Assembly (NCBI GenBank): GCA_040357565.1
Contig: JBDODJ010000015.1
Length of the DNA stretch: 64,000 bases
Source of the DNA: Cercozoa sp. M6MM
Lineage: Eukaryota > Endomyxa: Ascetosporea
Strand: one strand, 5' to 3'
Positions 21,947-35,819 of the stretch are shown one piece after another. Both the position numbers and the translations under genes were made by a program. Below the pieces are notes generated by a model, which was not told the DNA's origin, ran no database searches, and saw only the letters and a program-made list of their open reading frames with translations. The stretch's first letter is position 1. Every line of letters begins with the position of its first letter.

Positions 21947-24900
21947 TCAGAACACGTTGCCGTCCGAACGAATCTGAATCGGCGGGCGACTGCTCACCAA
22001 ATATCAGTTGAACTGAGAGTCGCATGTGAAGTGAGGAGGCAAACATACCCGTCCTCACGCAGCGAGAAGGCAAGCTCGCGGCCGGCACGCCAGGTGCCGC
22101 CTTCAAGGATGCGACTGAGCGGCAGTTCCTTCTCGCTCTTGCCGAGAGCCTTGCGCACCAGATCGGCGACCTGCTCGATGAGCACGATGGTGAGTGCACG
22201 CCACTCCACCACCACCTCGCTCTGCACAGGGTAGGGTCGCGCGTGCAGGTGCGGCTTGGGCACCACAACACCCGTGTCCGTCAACAGACCCGCGTTGCGG
22301 TACTCTGTGTCAATTATACATTAAGTTTTACTATTCATGCTACAACCATATGAATAAAGACGCAAATGACCAGCAAGCGGCGTCAGCAGATCAATGTCGT
22401 CGACACAAGTGTTCGGCAGCATCTCAAGCGGCTCCTGTAGTACCAAGTGGTTGGTGCAGAAGCAAATAGAAGTCGAATTGAATGTTGTGGTACCACAAGG
22501 GAGTACATGAGCCACTGCGACAGCTTGTGGAACGGCACCATGTCGCTGCCAGGTTCGCCCGTCTTGCGCAGCAACGAATGACTCCAGCAGTCACCACGTC
22601 GTACACCTTCGCAAGTTCGCACATTTGCTTGTGTTATTTCCCTTCCAAAAAACCAATCTACCAGAGTCGGAGGCAGGCCACACATGCGACAAGCCTATGT
22701 TTATGCAGCCAACAATCTCCTTTCATTCAATAAAAGTTCGATTGATACGGTACCCTTGAGCACCACGTGCCACAGATCCATCATCTGCAGGTGCGTTTGA
22801 CCTGTCCAAATACCACAGCTTTCAGTTTGGACTGAATCGACAAGGCAAACTTCGAGCTACCGTCCTCGTCAGTTTGCGCCTTGGATAGCATGTAGTCCAC
22901 CAAGAAACCCGGGCGGCACAACTCTGCGTGTTTCAAATTACCCCAAAATCTTGAAGCAAGAAAGGCGAAACTACCGCCTCGACGGAAATACTCAGCATTC
23001 GCCGGCGCTTCCAGTGCCTCGCCTGAGTCAAGTCAAGTCAGGCTTTACTGTGAAGTTTAGCGTTGTAACTATAGATCCTACCTAGGTTGCGAAGCAAATC
23101 AACACGGCCTGCAACGCCCAGAAGCGGGTTCGACGCAGACACCTGCGCGTATTGGAAAATACGAAAATATGTCAAAAAAGCAAAAACGACAACTGACTGG
23201 ATTGTACCTGGAATGCCAGCTTCAGGTCTTCCATCGTAAGTTTCTTGAGCGAGTAACTGTTGACGCGATGCGGTTGCGCAGGATCGCTGCTCAGTCTGCC
23301 GAAACGAAAGATACGAATTTTACCGACTGGCGTGAATGGTGGATAAAGAATGATGAACAAAGAAGACAACATACTTGCCATCGCAGAACATGTCGTACGA
23401 CGCAATTGCAAGTCCCTCGGAACGACTGTGTTATATTTAAGCAGTCAGAATGATACGAAAACCCGGACCATGTCAGCAAAAACAACTGTACGTGGTAACA
23501 ATGCCGTTCGAGGTGTACTTCCACGACGCACCGGCTCCTGTTTAAACAGACGTTATCACCAACCAGAAACCAGAACATAGTTGTACCTGCATCCAGAAGG
23601 ACTGACACAAAAGTGAGATCGACGAAACGACGCGCCTTTTCGATTGGCGACACGCTGCTTTCTGCTTTCAGTTCATGCCTTAGAGTTCATGTTTCATATT
23701 CTAGAGTCAACAATCAACGAAGCGAGTGAAACGCACTGGTCCACTCGTTCTCAAGGTTCGCCAAACGGTCACCGCCGAAGTGACGGAAGCGCGCGTGATG
23801 CGGAATCTGCGTGTCATCAGTTCAAACTCGTTTAATACTTTTTTGCCCTTTATCCCTGATAGAGTCTGTTTGTGTTACATCGAGTTCCGGGTAGTGCGCG
23901 CGAATGCAGTCAACAGTGCGTTGCGCTGCATTGTTCAGTTGATCGAGGTGCACGTCAAAGTGGAACAGTTTTCCCTAAACAACACAAACTGATTCATCTG
24001 TTCGTGAACTAAGTAGTATGATTATACAGTACCTCCTTGGCGAGTTCAAACACACGTTGGCATTGTTCTCGCACAGCCTGTGGAGTGTTGAGGTACTCGA
24101 TAATCTTGCCAGACGCCAACTGCAACAAACATCATCATGAGCCTTCATCAATCAAAAGCTACAGTCGGTTCAGTTTCTGTGAATGCAACTTTTGAGATGC
24201 AACGATACCGAATCGGAATGGTAGCCCGAAGCCACCTTGGCCGTGATTTCGACTGCTGCACCACTTGGAACAAGTTCCTATCTCAGTTCAATTAAAATCA
24301 AAATAAATAATGACTCCAACAAAACGAAACAGTTCAGTTTTAAATTTATAAAGTGTACCTCCGGAATCGAGCGGCGGCACAACACCTGAATGCCGGCCCG
24401 TGTAATGGCTTCGTACTTTTCATTGCTCATGCTGCACAGCGTGTCGATGCGATCAATGCCGAGCCCTGTTTGTGCCAGTTCAATTCACAAAAAAAAAAAA
24501 CTGCTTGAGTGCAGAGAAAGAGAGAAACACACAGAGCAGAATGTCCGGCATCAATGGCTGGAAACGAGCATCGCGAATGCCTACGTTTAACACAGATTAA
24601 CCAGGAAGGGAGAGGGGTGAAAGCTCAGAAGATACCAGCGATCTGCTCGGTGCACGTGAAGTATTCCTCGCTGCGATCACCGCCCTATACCAACTTAAAG
24701 GTAGAGAGAAAGAGAAAGAGAAAGAGAAAGAGAGAAAGAGAGAGAGAGGGGGGGGGGGGGGAGGCTAACACCGTACCGGCTGGTTCTTGCGCAGATTGTA
24801 GACGCGGAACTTAAGCACTTCGCCAAGCGCGCGGCCTTCCTTGCGGTAGTACACGACGATGCCAACGCCGCCACGTTGGGCAGTTTCAGCGCACCTTTAA

Positions 24901-25994
24901 CACAGTACAGTCGGTTCATTTGTACCAACAATGTATTACAACCTAGAGTTAGAGTTACCGTTCCAAAGCGTACATGAGATAGGGTCGGCAGGTGCAGATG
25001 TCGGTGGAAAACACGTCGCTGCCGCAGCATTCGTCGTGCACGCGCACCGTGATCTCCGTGTCCTCCTGACTCAGCTTGGCGATGTCGCCGATAATATAGG
25101 CCGTCATGCCGCCCACCGGTGGTGCGTACGTGCTACAAAAGAAGAAGTTTGGAGGGTGCAGAGTGTTCTACTGAGTCTAGCAGGGGCATAAGGTACTTGT
25201 AAATAAACTGGCCATCTTCGTTGCGCAACACGAGTTGCTCGTTGTGCGTCCACGAGCTCAACGACTCGCGAATATCCTATGCTCTAATTTAGTGTAGGCT
25301 CCTTCCAGAGGCAAGCTATAAATACCTCTTCAGACAAATCGAGACGCTGTGCAATGCCCGGAAGGTTCCAGACTTGGTGGATGCCCACTTTGAACGTGTT
25401 CTGCCCAGATCCTTAATACTTTATCATACATACTTCTAGTGTTTATGTTACGATAGAGCCGTCGGAGTTGACAACGATGCCATCTCGTGTCAGTGTTGGC
25501 ATGAGTTCAGGCACGTGCATCTTACACTTGGTGCCTGACATTGTCGGCGTCGTTGCCGTGAAGCCCGACTGCAAAAGGTCAAATCATCAGTTCGAACTCA
25601 AGCTGCACTTCCTTAAAGTTTACAGGATCAACAGTGACGATCTTCTTCCACTGCTCGCGTGTTTTGGGAAGTGCCAGGTGCTTTGTCAACCTATTGCAAT
25701 ATCAGTTATTTGAGACAGAGACTGCTTTTCAGTTGAAACAAAGCGAAAGCTAACTCGTCTGAGACAGTTTCGTACTCTGCACGCTTGCAGTGGTAGTCGG
25801 AGAGCTTCACCTGATCTCTAAGCGCACTCAAACTAATAAGCTTCACTGCAACCTGAAGTTCAAACATTTTACCTGACCTCGGCAAGTGCAAAGTATGCAG
25901 TGTTGTCAGCGCCATAGGAACCGGCAAAGTGGTTTCGCTCGAGGTCATTGTGAACGTCTTCCCACGTGTGTTCGACCGATCTTTGTGCAGACAT
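21947..25994 (-). CDS. URC1-URC4 fusion (GTP cyclohydrolase II-like plus DUF1688)
   Basis: A single minus-strand gene joins two proteins of the URC uracil-degradation pathway that are separate in Lachancea kluyveri. It starts MSAQRSVEHTWEDVHNDL at 25994. The URC1 half shows HFAGSYGADNTAYFAL, VWNLPGIAQRLDLSEEDI, VGGMTAYIIGDIAKLS, the zinc-site motif VRVHDECCGSDVFSTDICTC, VVYYRKEGRALGEVLKFRVY, IDTLCSMSNEKYEA and ITAKVASGYHSDS. The next exon, in phase 0 across the intron at about 24120-24205, starts the URC4 half: ASGKIIEYLNTPQAVREQCQ, DVHLDQLNNAAQRTVDC, FVSVLLDAG, SDPAQPHRV, LHARPYPVQSEVVVEWRALT, LEGGTWRAGRELA and the terminal PPIQIRSDGNVF. More than a dozen short introns interrupt it. Confidence 0.85.
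24694..24762. repeat. GA-rich and poly-G intron tract in the URC fusion gene
   Basis: AGAGAAAGAGAAAGAG units end in a run of about fourteen G. On the sense (minus) strand this is a C run followed by a CT-rich pyrimidine tract inside an intron. Confidence 0.85.
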
Positions 25995-26549
25995 AATCGC
26001 TTGTCCGCGAGTGAGCAAAGGCGAGGACAGTGTAACAGTGAGAATGAACTAAAAACAGTGTGACTTAACGGTGCGCGACAAGGCGTGGATCTGGCCTGGC
26101 CAGGATACAAAAATAAGAATAAAAAGGAAGACCACTTGCCCTATGCTGTTTGGAAATCGATACGAACTAAAAACACTCTAGCAACAGCTGGCAACCAGCT
26201 CCGGCCACAACAATCAGTGGGTCACTTTATGATTGCAGGGTCGTTCTGACTCTTTGCAAAGAACCCAGGCACCGGCAGGGGACCTCACACCCCTAAAAGC
26301 AGAGTGAACTTGCACTGTAAGTGCTGTACCGTGTATGCACCAAGGAACGAAAAAGAGAAAAGAGAGAATAGGAATTGACCGCGTGCTCTACTTTTTCCGT
26401 CTAAACATACCGTACAATTGTACTGGAAACTGCTTCAGAACGAATGATGATTTCAGTTTCAAGGTTGCAGATTGCAACAATTTGACACTACCGTCGTGTG
26501 AAGTCTAGGCGACCACCACTATCACTCATCTGACGCAAATAACCGCAAC
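25995..26549. other. Intergenic region upstream of the URC fusion
   Basis: 555 bp. A short minus-strand ATG frame (MSDSGGRLDFTRR, from 26529) stands just downstream of the coiled-coil gene's stop, but it does not splice visibly to the URC gene, which has its own start at 25994. No structural RNA is seen. Confidence 0.35.
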
Positions 26550-26874
26550 TTAGATGCTATCGTCGGAGCTGCAACCGTCGAAGTCACGAACACTCTCGTC
26601 GGCAGGCACGGAGCGAGCCACTTCTTCGGCCGATTCCTTGTGTAGTTTCCTCAGCGACGGTGCCTTGCGCCGCGATAACGGCTTTGTCTTCACTTGTGCA
26701 ACAGGCGTGGCGTGGCGCAACAGCCGGAAGCCTGCGCGCTTGAACCTGGACAAGTTGATGCGGCACTCCTTCATTGTGTGCAGACGTCCGTCAATCGCGA
26801 ACTTGATCATTGCGACTGCCTTCTTTCGCTTTGACTTTGACTTCGACTTCGACTTCGACTAGGTGAACAGATAC

Positions 26875-26930
<56 letters not shown>

Positions 26931-27008
26931 CACACACACACACGCACACACACACACACACACACGCACACACACACACACACACGCACGCACACACACA
27001 CACACACG

Positions 27009-27040
<32 letters not shown>

Positions 27041-27041
27041 C

Positions 27042-27080
<39 letters not shown>

Positions 27081-27081
27081 C

Positions 27082-27124
<43 letters not shown>

Positions 27125-28901
27125 GACACACACGATGCTTGAGATGTGAACAAGCACACCTTGCCTTTGATCGCATTCCGAAGTTCTTCGATGATGCCTG
27201 TGAAATCACACATACCCACAAGAATGGAACAAGCACACCGAAAAAACAAAGACGCGTACACGTCTTGCGGATGACCAGTCGGTCTTCGTTCAGCGCCTTT
27301 TCGACGCGTTCACGGTAACAAGCAGGAAGATCCTTCTCCTTCATCTGCCGAGATCAATCGGTTCCAGAAAAACGACAGTCGATAGTTGACAAGAAAACAT
27401 AGGGTACCAAAGCCGTCAACACGTCAGCATATGTGCTGGCGTCGCCAGGGTCTCCAGCAGTGAACGCTTTCTCCTCATCGACCACGCTGCCTTGCTGCGC
27501 CAGCACCTGTCAAAAACACCCACAGTATTCATTCAAAATAGTTGAAGCGGAGAAAAGTGAAGCAACCTTGGCAGCGAGAAGGAAAAGCGCCCTCTGTTCG
27601 CGCAAAGGTGGCGCAAAATTATTGTTATCAAAGCCTGATGCCTAAGGAGCACGCAGGTTTTGAAATGGAACACACGAGCAGCAAGAAGACAGCAAATCCA
27701 ACCTCAGTGACAACGACGTTGCGACGCACGATTTTCTTGGAAGACACCAACATTTCGCCCTTCTTCTTCTTCCTAAGAACACTGGGTTTCTTGGCCGTGG
27801 TGTGCTTACTCTCGACTGGCGATTGAATCTCGAACTTGAAGCGGTGCCGGTTGGAGCGCTTCGACATGCGACGCTTCAAATTGCTCGGTGCGTCAGTTTC
27901 GGCCTTCTCGGCTTCTTTGACTTCTTGGGAGCTCGGATGTTCCTCTTCACTCACTTCATCGTCCTGCATGGGAGCGTCTTCGTCATCCTGCATGCTCATG
28001 TTGTTGCTATTGTCATTGCTGCTTTCATCGCGACCCACTCCGTCGCGCATTTCGTCCTGGGCGTCCTCGTTCGGCAGCGGAGGCACAAGCAAGCTCTGTA
28101 TCACATGCACAAAGGTCCTCACAGCTTTAAACAGTTCGGCATTAAAAAATATACCGGAGTTTCACATCGACTGAGAGTGCTCGAAAGTGCAACCTTGCGT
28201 CGCTTTGGCCGAGGCTGTGCCGGGAACAAAATTGATGAACAGTGAGTTTTTTCACCTGGCACTTCGTGTTCTTGTTCTTGTTCGTGTTCTTCTTGCTCGT
28301 TTCGCTCTTGATTTTGCTCTAGCTTCGGAGACTTTTGTTCTGGCAGAATTTCTTCTTGCTCTTGATCGATTGGAAAACCGTGTTTCTCCTCTTGTTCTTG
28401 CTGCTCTTCATCCTGTCGTTCATCTTGCTGCTGGTCTTCGCTTTGTCGCCGCACTTCACCTTGCAGCTGCTCTTCATCTTGCAGCCGTTGTTCCTCCTCT
28501 CGTCCTTGCTGCAAGTCGAGCTCCTGCTTGAACGCACTGTCAGGACACGCTTCTTGTGACGACTCGTTTTCCTCGTCTAAATCGAGTTCGTCGACATCAG
28601 AAACATCGTGTCCGAGTTCAGCCTCGCGCAGCTTCTTGAGCGCCGTGTCAAGCACTAAAATATCGAGCGCTCGCATTTCTCTCTGGAGATCAGTGAACAT
28701 ACACCTTTGCGACTCCACCTCCTGCTGTTGAAAGGCACGGATTACTGACTGAATGCGCGCAAGGCCTTCTTCAAGTTGCTGCAGAAACGCAAAACAGACC
28801 ACATGGCGCCACAAAAATACAGTGATTGTGTGATTTTGCTGGCTTACCGCTTTGGCAGCTTTGAGATCGGCAACCGTCTGACCCATCGTAATTCGTGCCA
28901 C
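26550..28901 (-). CDS. Glu/Gln-rich coiled-coil protein with basic C-terminus
   Basis: Starts MARITMGQTVADLKAAKA (28901, or the second Met at 28886). After one intron it forms a long helix (QLEEGLARIQSVIRAFQQQE, REMRALDILVLDTALKKLRE), then a Glu/Gln/Asp-rich coiled coil of over 100 residues, the basic PRPKRRKVALSS (NLS-like), an acidic exon, a basic RRMSKRSNRHRFKF, and small exons (MKEKDLPACYRERVEKALNE). The last exon follows an intron with a 240-bp CA repeat; it begins with five Ser-Lys pairs and ends CSSDDSI. The alternation of acidic coiled coil and basic blocks suggests a nuclear chromatin or nucleolar protein. Family not recognised. Confidence 0.6.
26878..27118. repeat. 240-bp (CA)n/(CACG)n microsatellite in an intron
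   Basis: A CA run with regularly spaced G substitutions (CACG) lies in the last intron of the coiled-coil gene. Long open frames through it in both directions are artefacts of the dinucleotide repeat. Confidence 0.95.
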
Positions 28902-29106
28902 TTACGGCAGTGTCTTATAGGAGTTGTAGCACTCCAGGTTGTAAATTTGTTAAAGGGACTTGTTGGGATCGATCAGCGCTGGCTACCAGAGCCCGATTGG
29001 CTGCCAGATTAATGTCTGATAGCGTGGTATCGGACTGAGCTGTATGGTACAGAATGACTCGAAGCGCCACTACATACAAAAATTAGTTTCGATTGGCTCG
29101 ATGAAT

Positions 29107-30734
29107 TTAGGCGCTCACGGTCACAGAGGGACCAGAGCCCGATTGGTTGCCTGCAAAAGAAGAAACGTTGGGTCAATTGAGTGAGTGAAAGAAAGATCCG
29201 CGGAAATATAGTACCCGGGTTCTTGGACTGACCCCAGAACTTGTCCGGGTTGCGCGATTGCGTGTACAGCACGGCAGGGCCGTAAAACTTCATGACAATG
29301 CCCTCGCCACCAAAAGCCTACCCACACACAGCCATCAATCCAAAAAACTCGAGTTTTCGTGAACTTGAGTTTTTGGTGAGGGAGCTACCGTGGACAGGCA
29401 GTTCTTGAACGACCATTCGCCGAGGTGCTTGCCTTCGTTGGGCTACAAACGAACATGTCCAGTGTATCAACGAGGTTGCCATGAAGCGAGTAAAACAGTA
29501 CCAGGCCGACCGAGATCGAAGCCTTCTCGTGAGCAGCAAAGAAGAGACCGTTGTCAACGAAGAACTTCTGGCCGTGCTGCACCTCATGACGCTCAATGGC
29601 ACCGTAGCCACCCTACGGATATCCACATGTATCCTCAAGAAAGTGACGTTGGAGCAAAGAAGGAAACACACGCCGAAAACGACGCCAACGCCGCCATCAG
29701 TGACGGTAGCCAGCGTGAGCATAACGCCCTCGCCACCCACAATGTGGCCAATGCAGCACGGCTACACACACATGTCCATTCATAGTCTGTCAACTTGGGC
29801 AGGATGTTTAAAAGAAGGTACGCAACGAGCTGAGATGCAAACGTTGCTCGTGGCGGCCACAAAGGCACCCTCTGCAACATAAAAACAGGATAGGCTGGTC
29901 CGATAAACTAAGAGGAATCCAATTACGGTTCATGATCCAGCCGTTGCCAGGCGTCACAGCGAACGGCAACAGGTCACCTACGCTCACATATTGCATTCCA
30001 AAGTGGGCCCCAAGAGGCAAAAACAAAGAAAACCCACCCGGCAGGATGTCACCAAAGGCAACACGGCCAGGACCGGTGAACTAAGAGAACAACACACGTT
30101 AGTATTAGCACACTGTCGTAAATAAACATACCTCATTAATGCACAAGTGCTCGCCCGACAGGCATCGACCGCACCTATGAAGACACTGCTAAAGCAACCT
30201 TCAACAGAGAAGAAATTCAGCCTACGAGTTGATGGGGCCGTCGCGGCATTGTGTCTCGATTTGCACAGTGCTGTCGCCCCACAGGTAAGCACCTGCCGCA
30301 CAGACATTTTCGTTCACTCAAACATCCTCAAAAACAAGCAGTACGCAGGTACCAGAGTCGCCAAGGAACGTTTGCCCCTCACCGAGCTGGACCTGCACGA
30401 ACGCAAAAGCCGGACGGCCCGAGATCCTGCAGGAATAACGCTTTCCAAAGCCCAGTCCAAACTCTGACAAAAACTTCGTTACGAGTAAGTGATAGGTGGC
30501 TGCTGCGGCGCGCCAGCAACGAACTGGAGCTGCTCGTTCGTTGTTGTGGGAACCCACTGATGACTCTGCAACACACAAAATTACCAAAATTCCCACAAGA
30601 ACCAGTAGGTCCTGTTAACGTGCCCACACACACAGCGATGCTCACAGCACGCTTGGGACGCGCCTTTAGGCGCACGATCACAACGTCAATAGGTCATCCC
30701 AAAAGGCCCTTGCCAGACTCTGCACTCTTACCAT
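29107..30734 (-). CDS. AIM24-family protein
   Basis: The proposed start ATG at 30734 is followed at once by an intron (donor GTAAGA) and then SHQWVPTTTNEQLQFVAGAP. Motifs in family order are RPAFAFVQVQLGEGQTFLGD, YLWGDSTVQIETQCRDG, SGEHLCINE, FTGPGRVAFGDILPG, VGDLLPFAVTPGNGWIM, EGAFVAATSNVCIS, GGEGVML, and near the C-terminus GGEGIVMKFYGPAVLYTQSR and NPDKFWGQSKNPG. The last intron joins NPG to NQSGSGPSVTVSA and the stop at 29107. AIM24 is a mitochondrial inner-membrane protein supporting MICOS in yeast; many bacteria and protists have soluble relatives. No clear mitochondrial presequence is visible, so location is open. Divergent from adenylosuccinate synthase. Confidence 0.8.
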
Positions 30735-31435
30735 CGCTGCTGTTAACTCAAAGGAGACGCTTGTATTGACAGCACACGCGCTCTGGGGCGGCTAGCGCGG
30801 CTTTGTCGGGCACTGAGGGAGAGCAAGCCTGATCGGTGACCCATTGATGCTGTCATGGGCTCCAAAACTCGATTGAGCCCAGTATCGATACGAAACTACT
30901 CGCTGCTGACTCCAAGCAGCCTCTCGGTTTAAGCACAGATTGGCATGCTCGCTGTAGTAAGGTCAACGTTGTTTAAGTTAAGCCGGGCAACAAGTGTCGG
31001 ACGGTTTGGTACGGTTTTTACCTGAGACCACTATCGATCACAAATTCTCTTTCGCAGCTCCCGGACCTTTTTAAACTTTCATGAAACTTGTTCACTTTCT
31101 TGGGTATTGATGTGAAATACTACATGCGCTGTGAACAGAACTTTCAAAATCTTGTACGTGAGGTTTACGAAAAGCCCTAGAAGCCATACTGCGCGATTTT
31201 TTGGTTGAATGCGCGCGCTTTTGTTCTTTTGATCGCTCAGTGTCCACCTTGTTTGGCCCTTGGCTTGGGTTGTGCTGTGTCGACTTTGAGCTTCTTTGGC
31301 TCTCAAGACACGTGTTCTCACACAAAACCCTTGGCTCGTTTTTGTTGGCTGGGAGCGGTTTCTCCACACGGAAAAAATTCCCTTCCCACGTCGGCCTGAC
31401 GCCACACACAGTTTTCCGCGATTTCAATCTTAAAC
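30735..31435. promoter_or_regulatory. Divergent region between AIM24-like and adenylosuccinate synthase genes
   Basis: About 700 bp with no supported gene on either strand; short frames here lack family features. It must contain both promoters. No TATA box or known operator is evident. Confidence 0.4.
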
Positions 31436-33391
<1,956 letters not shown>

Positions 33392-33924
33392 TCACTGCAG
33401 ATTGCTTCAGACAAGATTGCTTGGATCGCTCGTTCACCAAGTCGCTGCCGGTGTTTCACTGACCCGACTGACGTGACGTGACAGTATTAGTCGAGTTCCT
33501 TTATTAGTTTGTTACTGTCAATATCAATCTGTTACAGCATGATCTACTGTATCCGCGCGAAAGCCGTGACTTACATAATACCTCAAGAGAGGTGTGGAAG
33601 TTGTTGACGTGTGTTCGCTGGCATCCTGACCTACTGATCTCTCCAGGACCAGTTGTCTCCGCTTCTACCCGCCCTCCGCCCTTTCCAGAGGCCCTTCCTT
33701 CTTCTTTCTTTTCCGTGCTTCACGCCAACTCAATAAAAGCATCTGGCGGGCTTTCCTGTCCTCCAGTGCTTTGCCGCCCAACTGTGAACCGTTGGGGTAA
33801 CTCACTCTTAGGGTACGCCGGACACATTAATTTATTAAGGACAAACCGCGGTCCATCGATTTACAGGGGCCTTTATGAATTGATTTTCGTGCTGCGCGAC
33901 TGTAAGGCCTAAAGAATAACACGA
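33392..33924. other. Intergenic region
   Basis: 533 bp. An open frame from 33592 has a composition unlike the neighbouring genes and no family features; I do not call it. Otherwise nothing is supported. Confidence 0.35.
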
Positions 33925-35391
33925 ATGCAGATAAATCTGTGCATAACGTCTGGAGAAGGAGTTCGTTTTGGAATCGAGGCCACAGAGGCTCAAGATATGG
34001 CGGAGCTTGCAAGAGACAGCTTTCGGAAGGCCCTGGAGTACAGGTTGCGGCGCCGGTCGATTGTATTTAGCGAAGAAGAGTCGAAAGCAACTGCCGAAGC
34101 TTACGTTACTCGTGGTCTATTCCTCTAGCCCTCGACGAACTTGCGACTTCAGGCTTCCGCCTTGACACTCTTTCAATGCACGACTTCCTTCTTGTTGGTT
34201 GCTACCTCGCCGTCGCGCTGCCGCCAACGCCAACGAACCACAACTTTCTTGATGAAGCGATAGCAGCTGCGAGTACTCAGGTGGAAGGAACTCTATGCAA
34301 TTGCCAGCGACGTTACAGTGAAGTCTCTCCCTGCCGAGTCCTTCTACACTGCGGGTGGAGTCAAGTGCGCGCGCGGCGCTAGTCGTTCATTTACCCAACT
34401 TCTTCAATGCTCACAGGTGACTCAAAAACAAGCAGTCGAAAATTATCGCTTTCTTCTGATTCGAACTTCGCAGGTGATTAATAACTTGAAACCCACCTCG
34501 TCGGGTTGGCAAGTACCGTCAAGCAAAAGAGTTGAGCGCCCCTGTCACCGCTGAAATTGAAACTGCAAAGAAACACCTCCAGCTTCAACAACGCGGGTAC
34601 GAAATGACCCGTGATCCCGCGCGTTTGCAGACATGCCACGAATGGAAAAGGTACATTGCTGACTCGAGCGACGACGGACGCAGCTACCCTGCGCTGGACT
34701 CATCGAGCGAGCTGATGGCGTCCTCCATGAACTGCCAACAATCCCGAGTGACTACGAAGTCGAAACATATCCAGCGAAGTTACATTGCATCTTCACGGAG
34801 GACACGGCCACGATCGCCGCTGGCGCCAAGTTTTTCGATTGAGAGAAACGTCGGTGGACTCACACTCCGACTTGGAGAACGTGAGCTTCGCATGCACGCT
34901 CAACACGCTGGCTGAAACAGAGATGTGGCCAGCTGATTGTGAAGGTGTTCGCAGACAGCTGAAGTACATTGTCCGGCAGTTGCCGTCGACGACGATCGCC
35001 GTCGAAGCCAGCTTCAGCTGCTTGGACCCGGTCTTTCAAGAGAAGCACAGCATAGACACGTCATCACTGAGCGCTCGTGTGTTGCTGAACTCTTGCAGTC
35101 GTCGCTATGACAAAACGTTCGTTGCTCACACAGGCGAGTTGCGAGGAGGAGGGCGAACCAGAGGAGCCGGGCGTGTAAGCGAGCACCATTGCGTTCGAGA
35201 AGTTCGTTCAGCGCGAACTCGAAGGCGAGCGTGCTCCCTCAGAGTCCGCCATCAAAGCGCGCTGTGAGCAGTTTCGCATGACTTCGAAGTTTGCTGACAG
35301 AGCCAGTGCGTGTTCATCTGCCAAAACCAATCGGACCGCTGAGCTTGTCGGCAAAGCGAACCCTCTCGTAGCATGCACTGTTCTTTTTTAA
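33925..35391 (+). CDS. Unidentified spliced gene
   Basis: Coding is supported by blocks of plausible protein in successive frames: MQINLCITSGEGVRFGIE, AELARDSFRKALEYRLRR, ALDELATSGFRLDTLSMHDF, WKELYAIASDVTVKSLPAES, YRQAKELSAPVTAEIETAKK, LIERADGVLHELPTIPSDYE, KLHCIFTEDTATIAAGAKFF, LKYIVRQLPSTTIAVEASFS and AFEKFVQRELEGERAPSESA, ending ELVGKANPLVACTVLF. Some junctions are not resolved: the step near 34110-34130 would need a very short intron, so a frameshift or sequencing error is possible. No signal peptide. Family not recognised. Confidence 0.45.
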
Positions 35392-35819
35392 CTTGTTCGT
35401 GTGGTTTAGAGATCAATTTCATGTGTGTAGAGCGAACGGTAACTTTTTATTAGCCTGTAAATCGTCCAACCGGCGCTCTTTTCGTCCAAGCGGCGTACCC
35501 TAAGTCTCTTTCAAACTGACACTTGGCCACTCTCACTCCAAAACAGACTTTCTTACGTTCCGTAGTTTTTTTTTTGTCTCACTGGCAAAGTACCCTCAAT
35601 TTACCAAAACCTGATCCCTATCTAAGAGGGCTGCGGTAACAAATCAATCTACTCGGCTACTTGCTCCGCGTGAAAACACGTATCCGATCGGTCTGCCATG
35701 CCAAAAAGAAGTGGTGGTATTTGCAAAGTTGAAAGTTATCCTGAGTTTCGCAAGCGAATGCTGGTGGGCGCACCCTTCTTGTGCGACCTGACAAAGCAAA
35801 CACAGTGCCGTGTGTCATG
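35392..35819. other. Intergenic region between convergent genes
   Basis: 428 bp between two stop codons, containing a T10 tract near 35570. No gene supported. Confidence 0.4.

Noticed and set aside
26484-26529. MSDSGGRLDFTRR as first exon of the URC fusion
   Set aside because: The ATG at 25994 already opens a frame that continues directly into conserved URC1 sequence, and the join would need a 490-bp intron, far longer than others here.
26807-27344. Long open frames coding Cys-Val or Thr-His repeats on both strands
   Set aside because: They are the CA/GT microsatellite read in frame, within an intron whose flanking exons join in phase.
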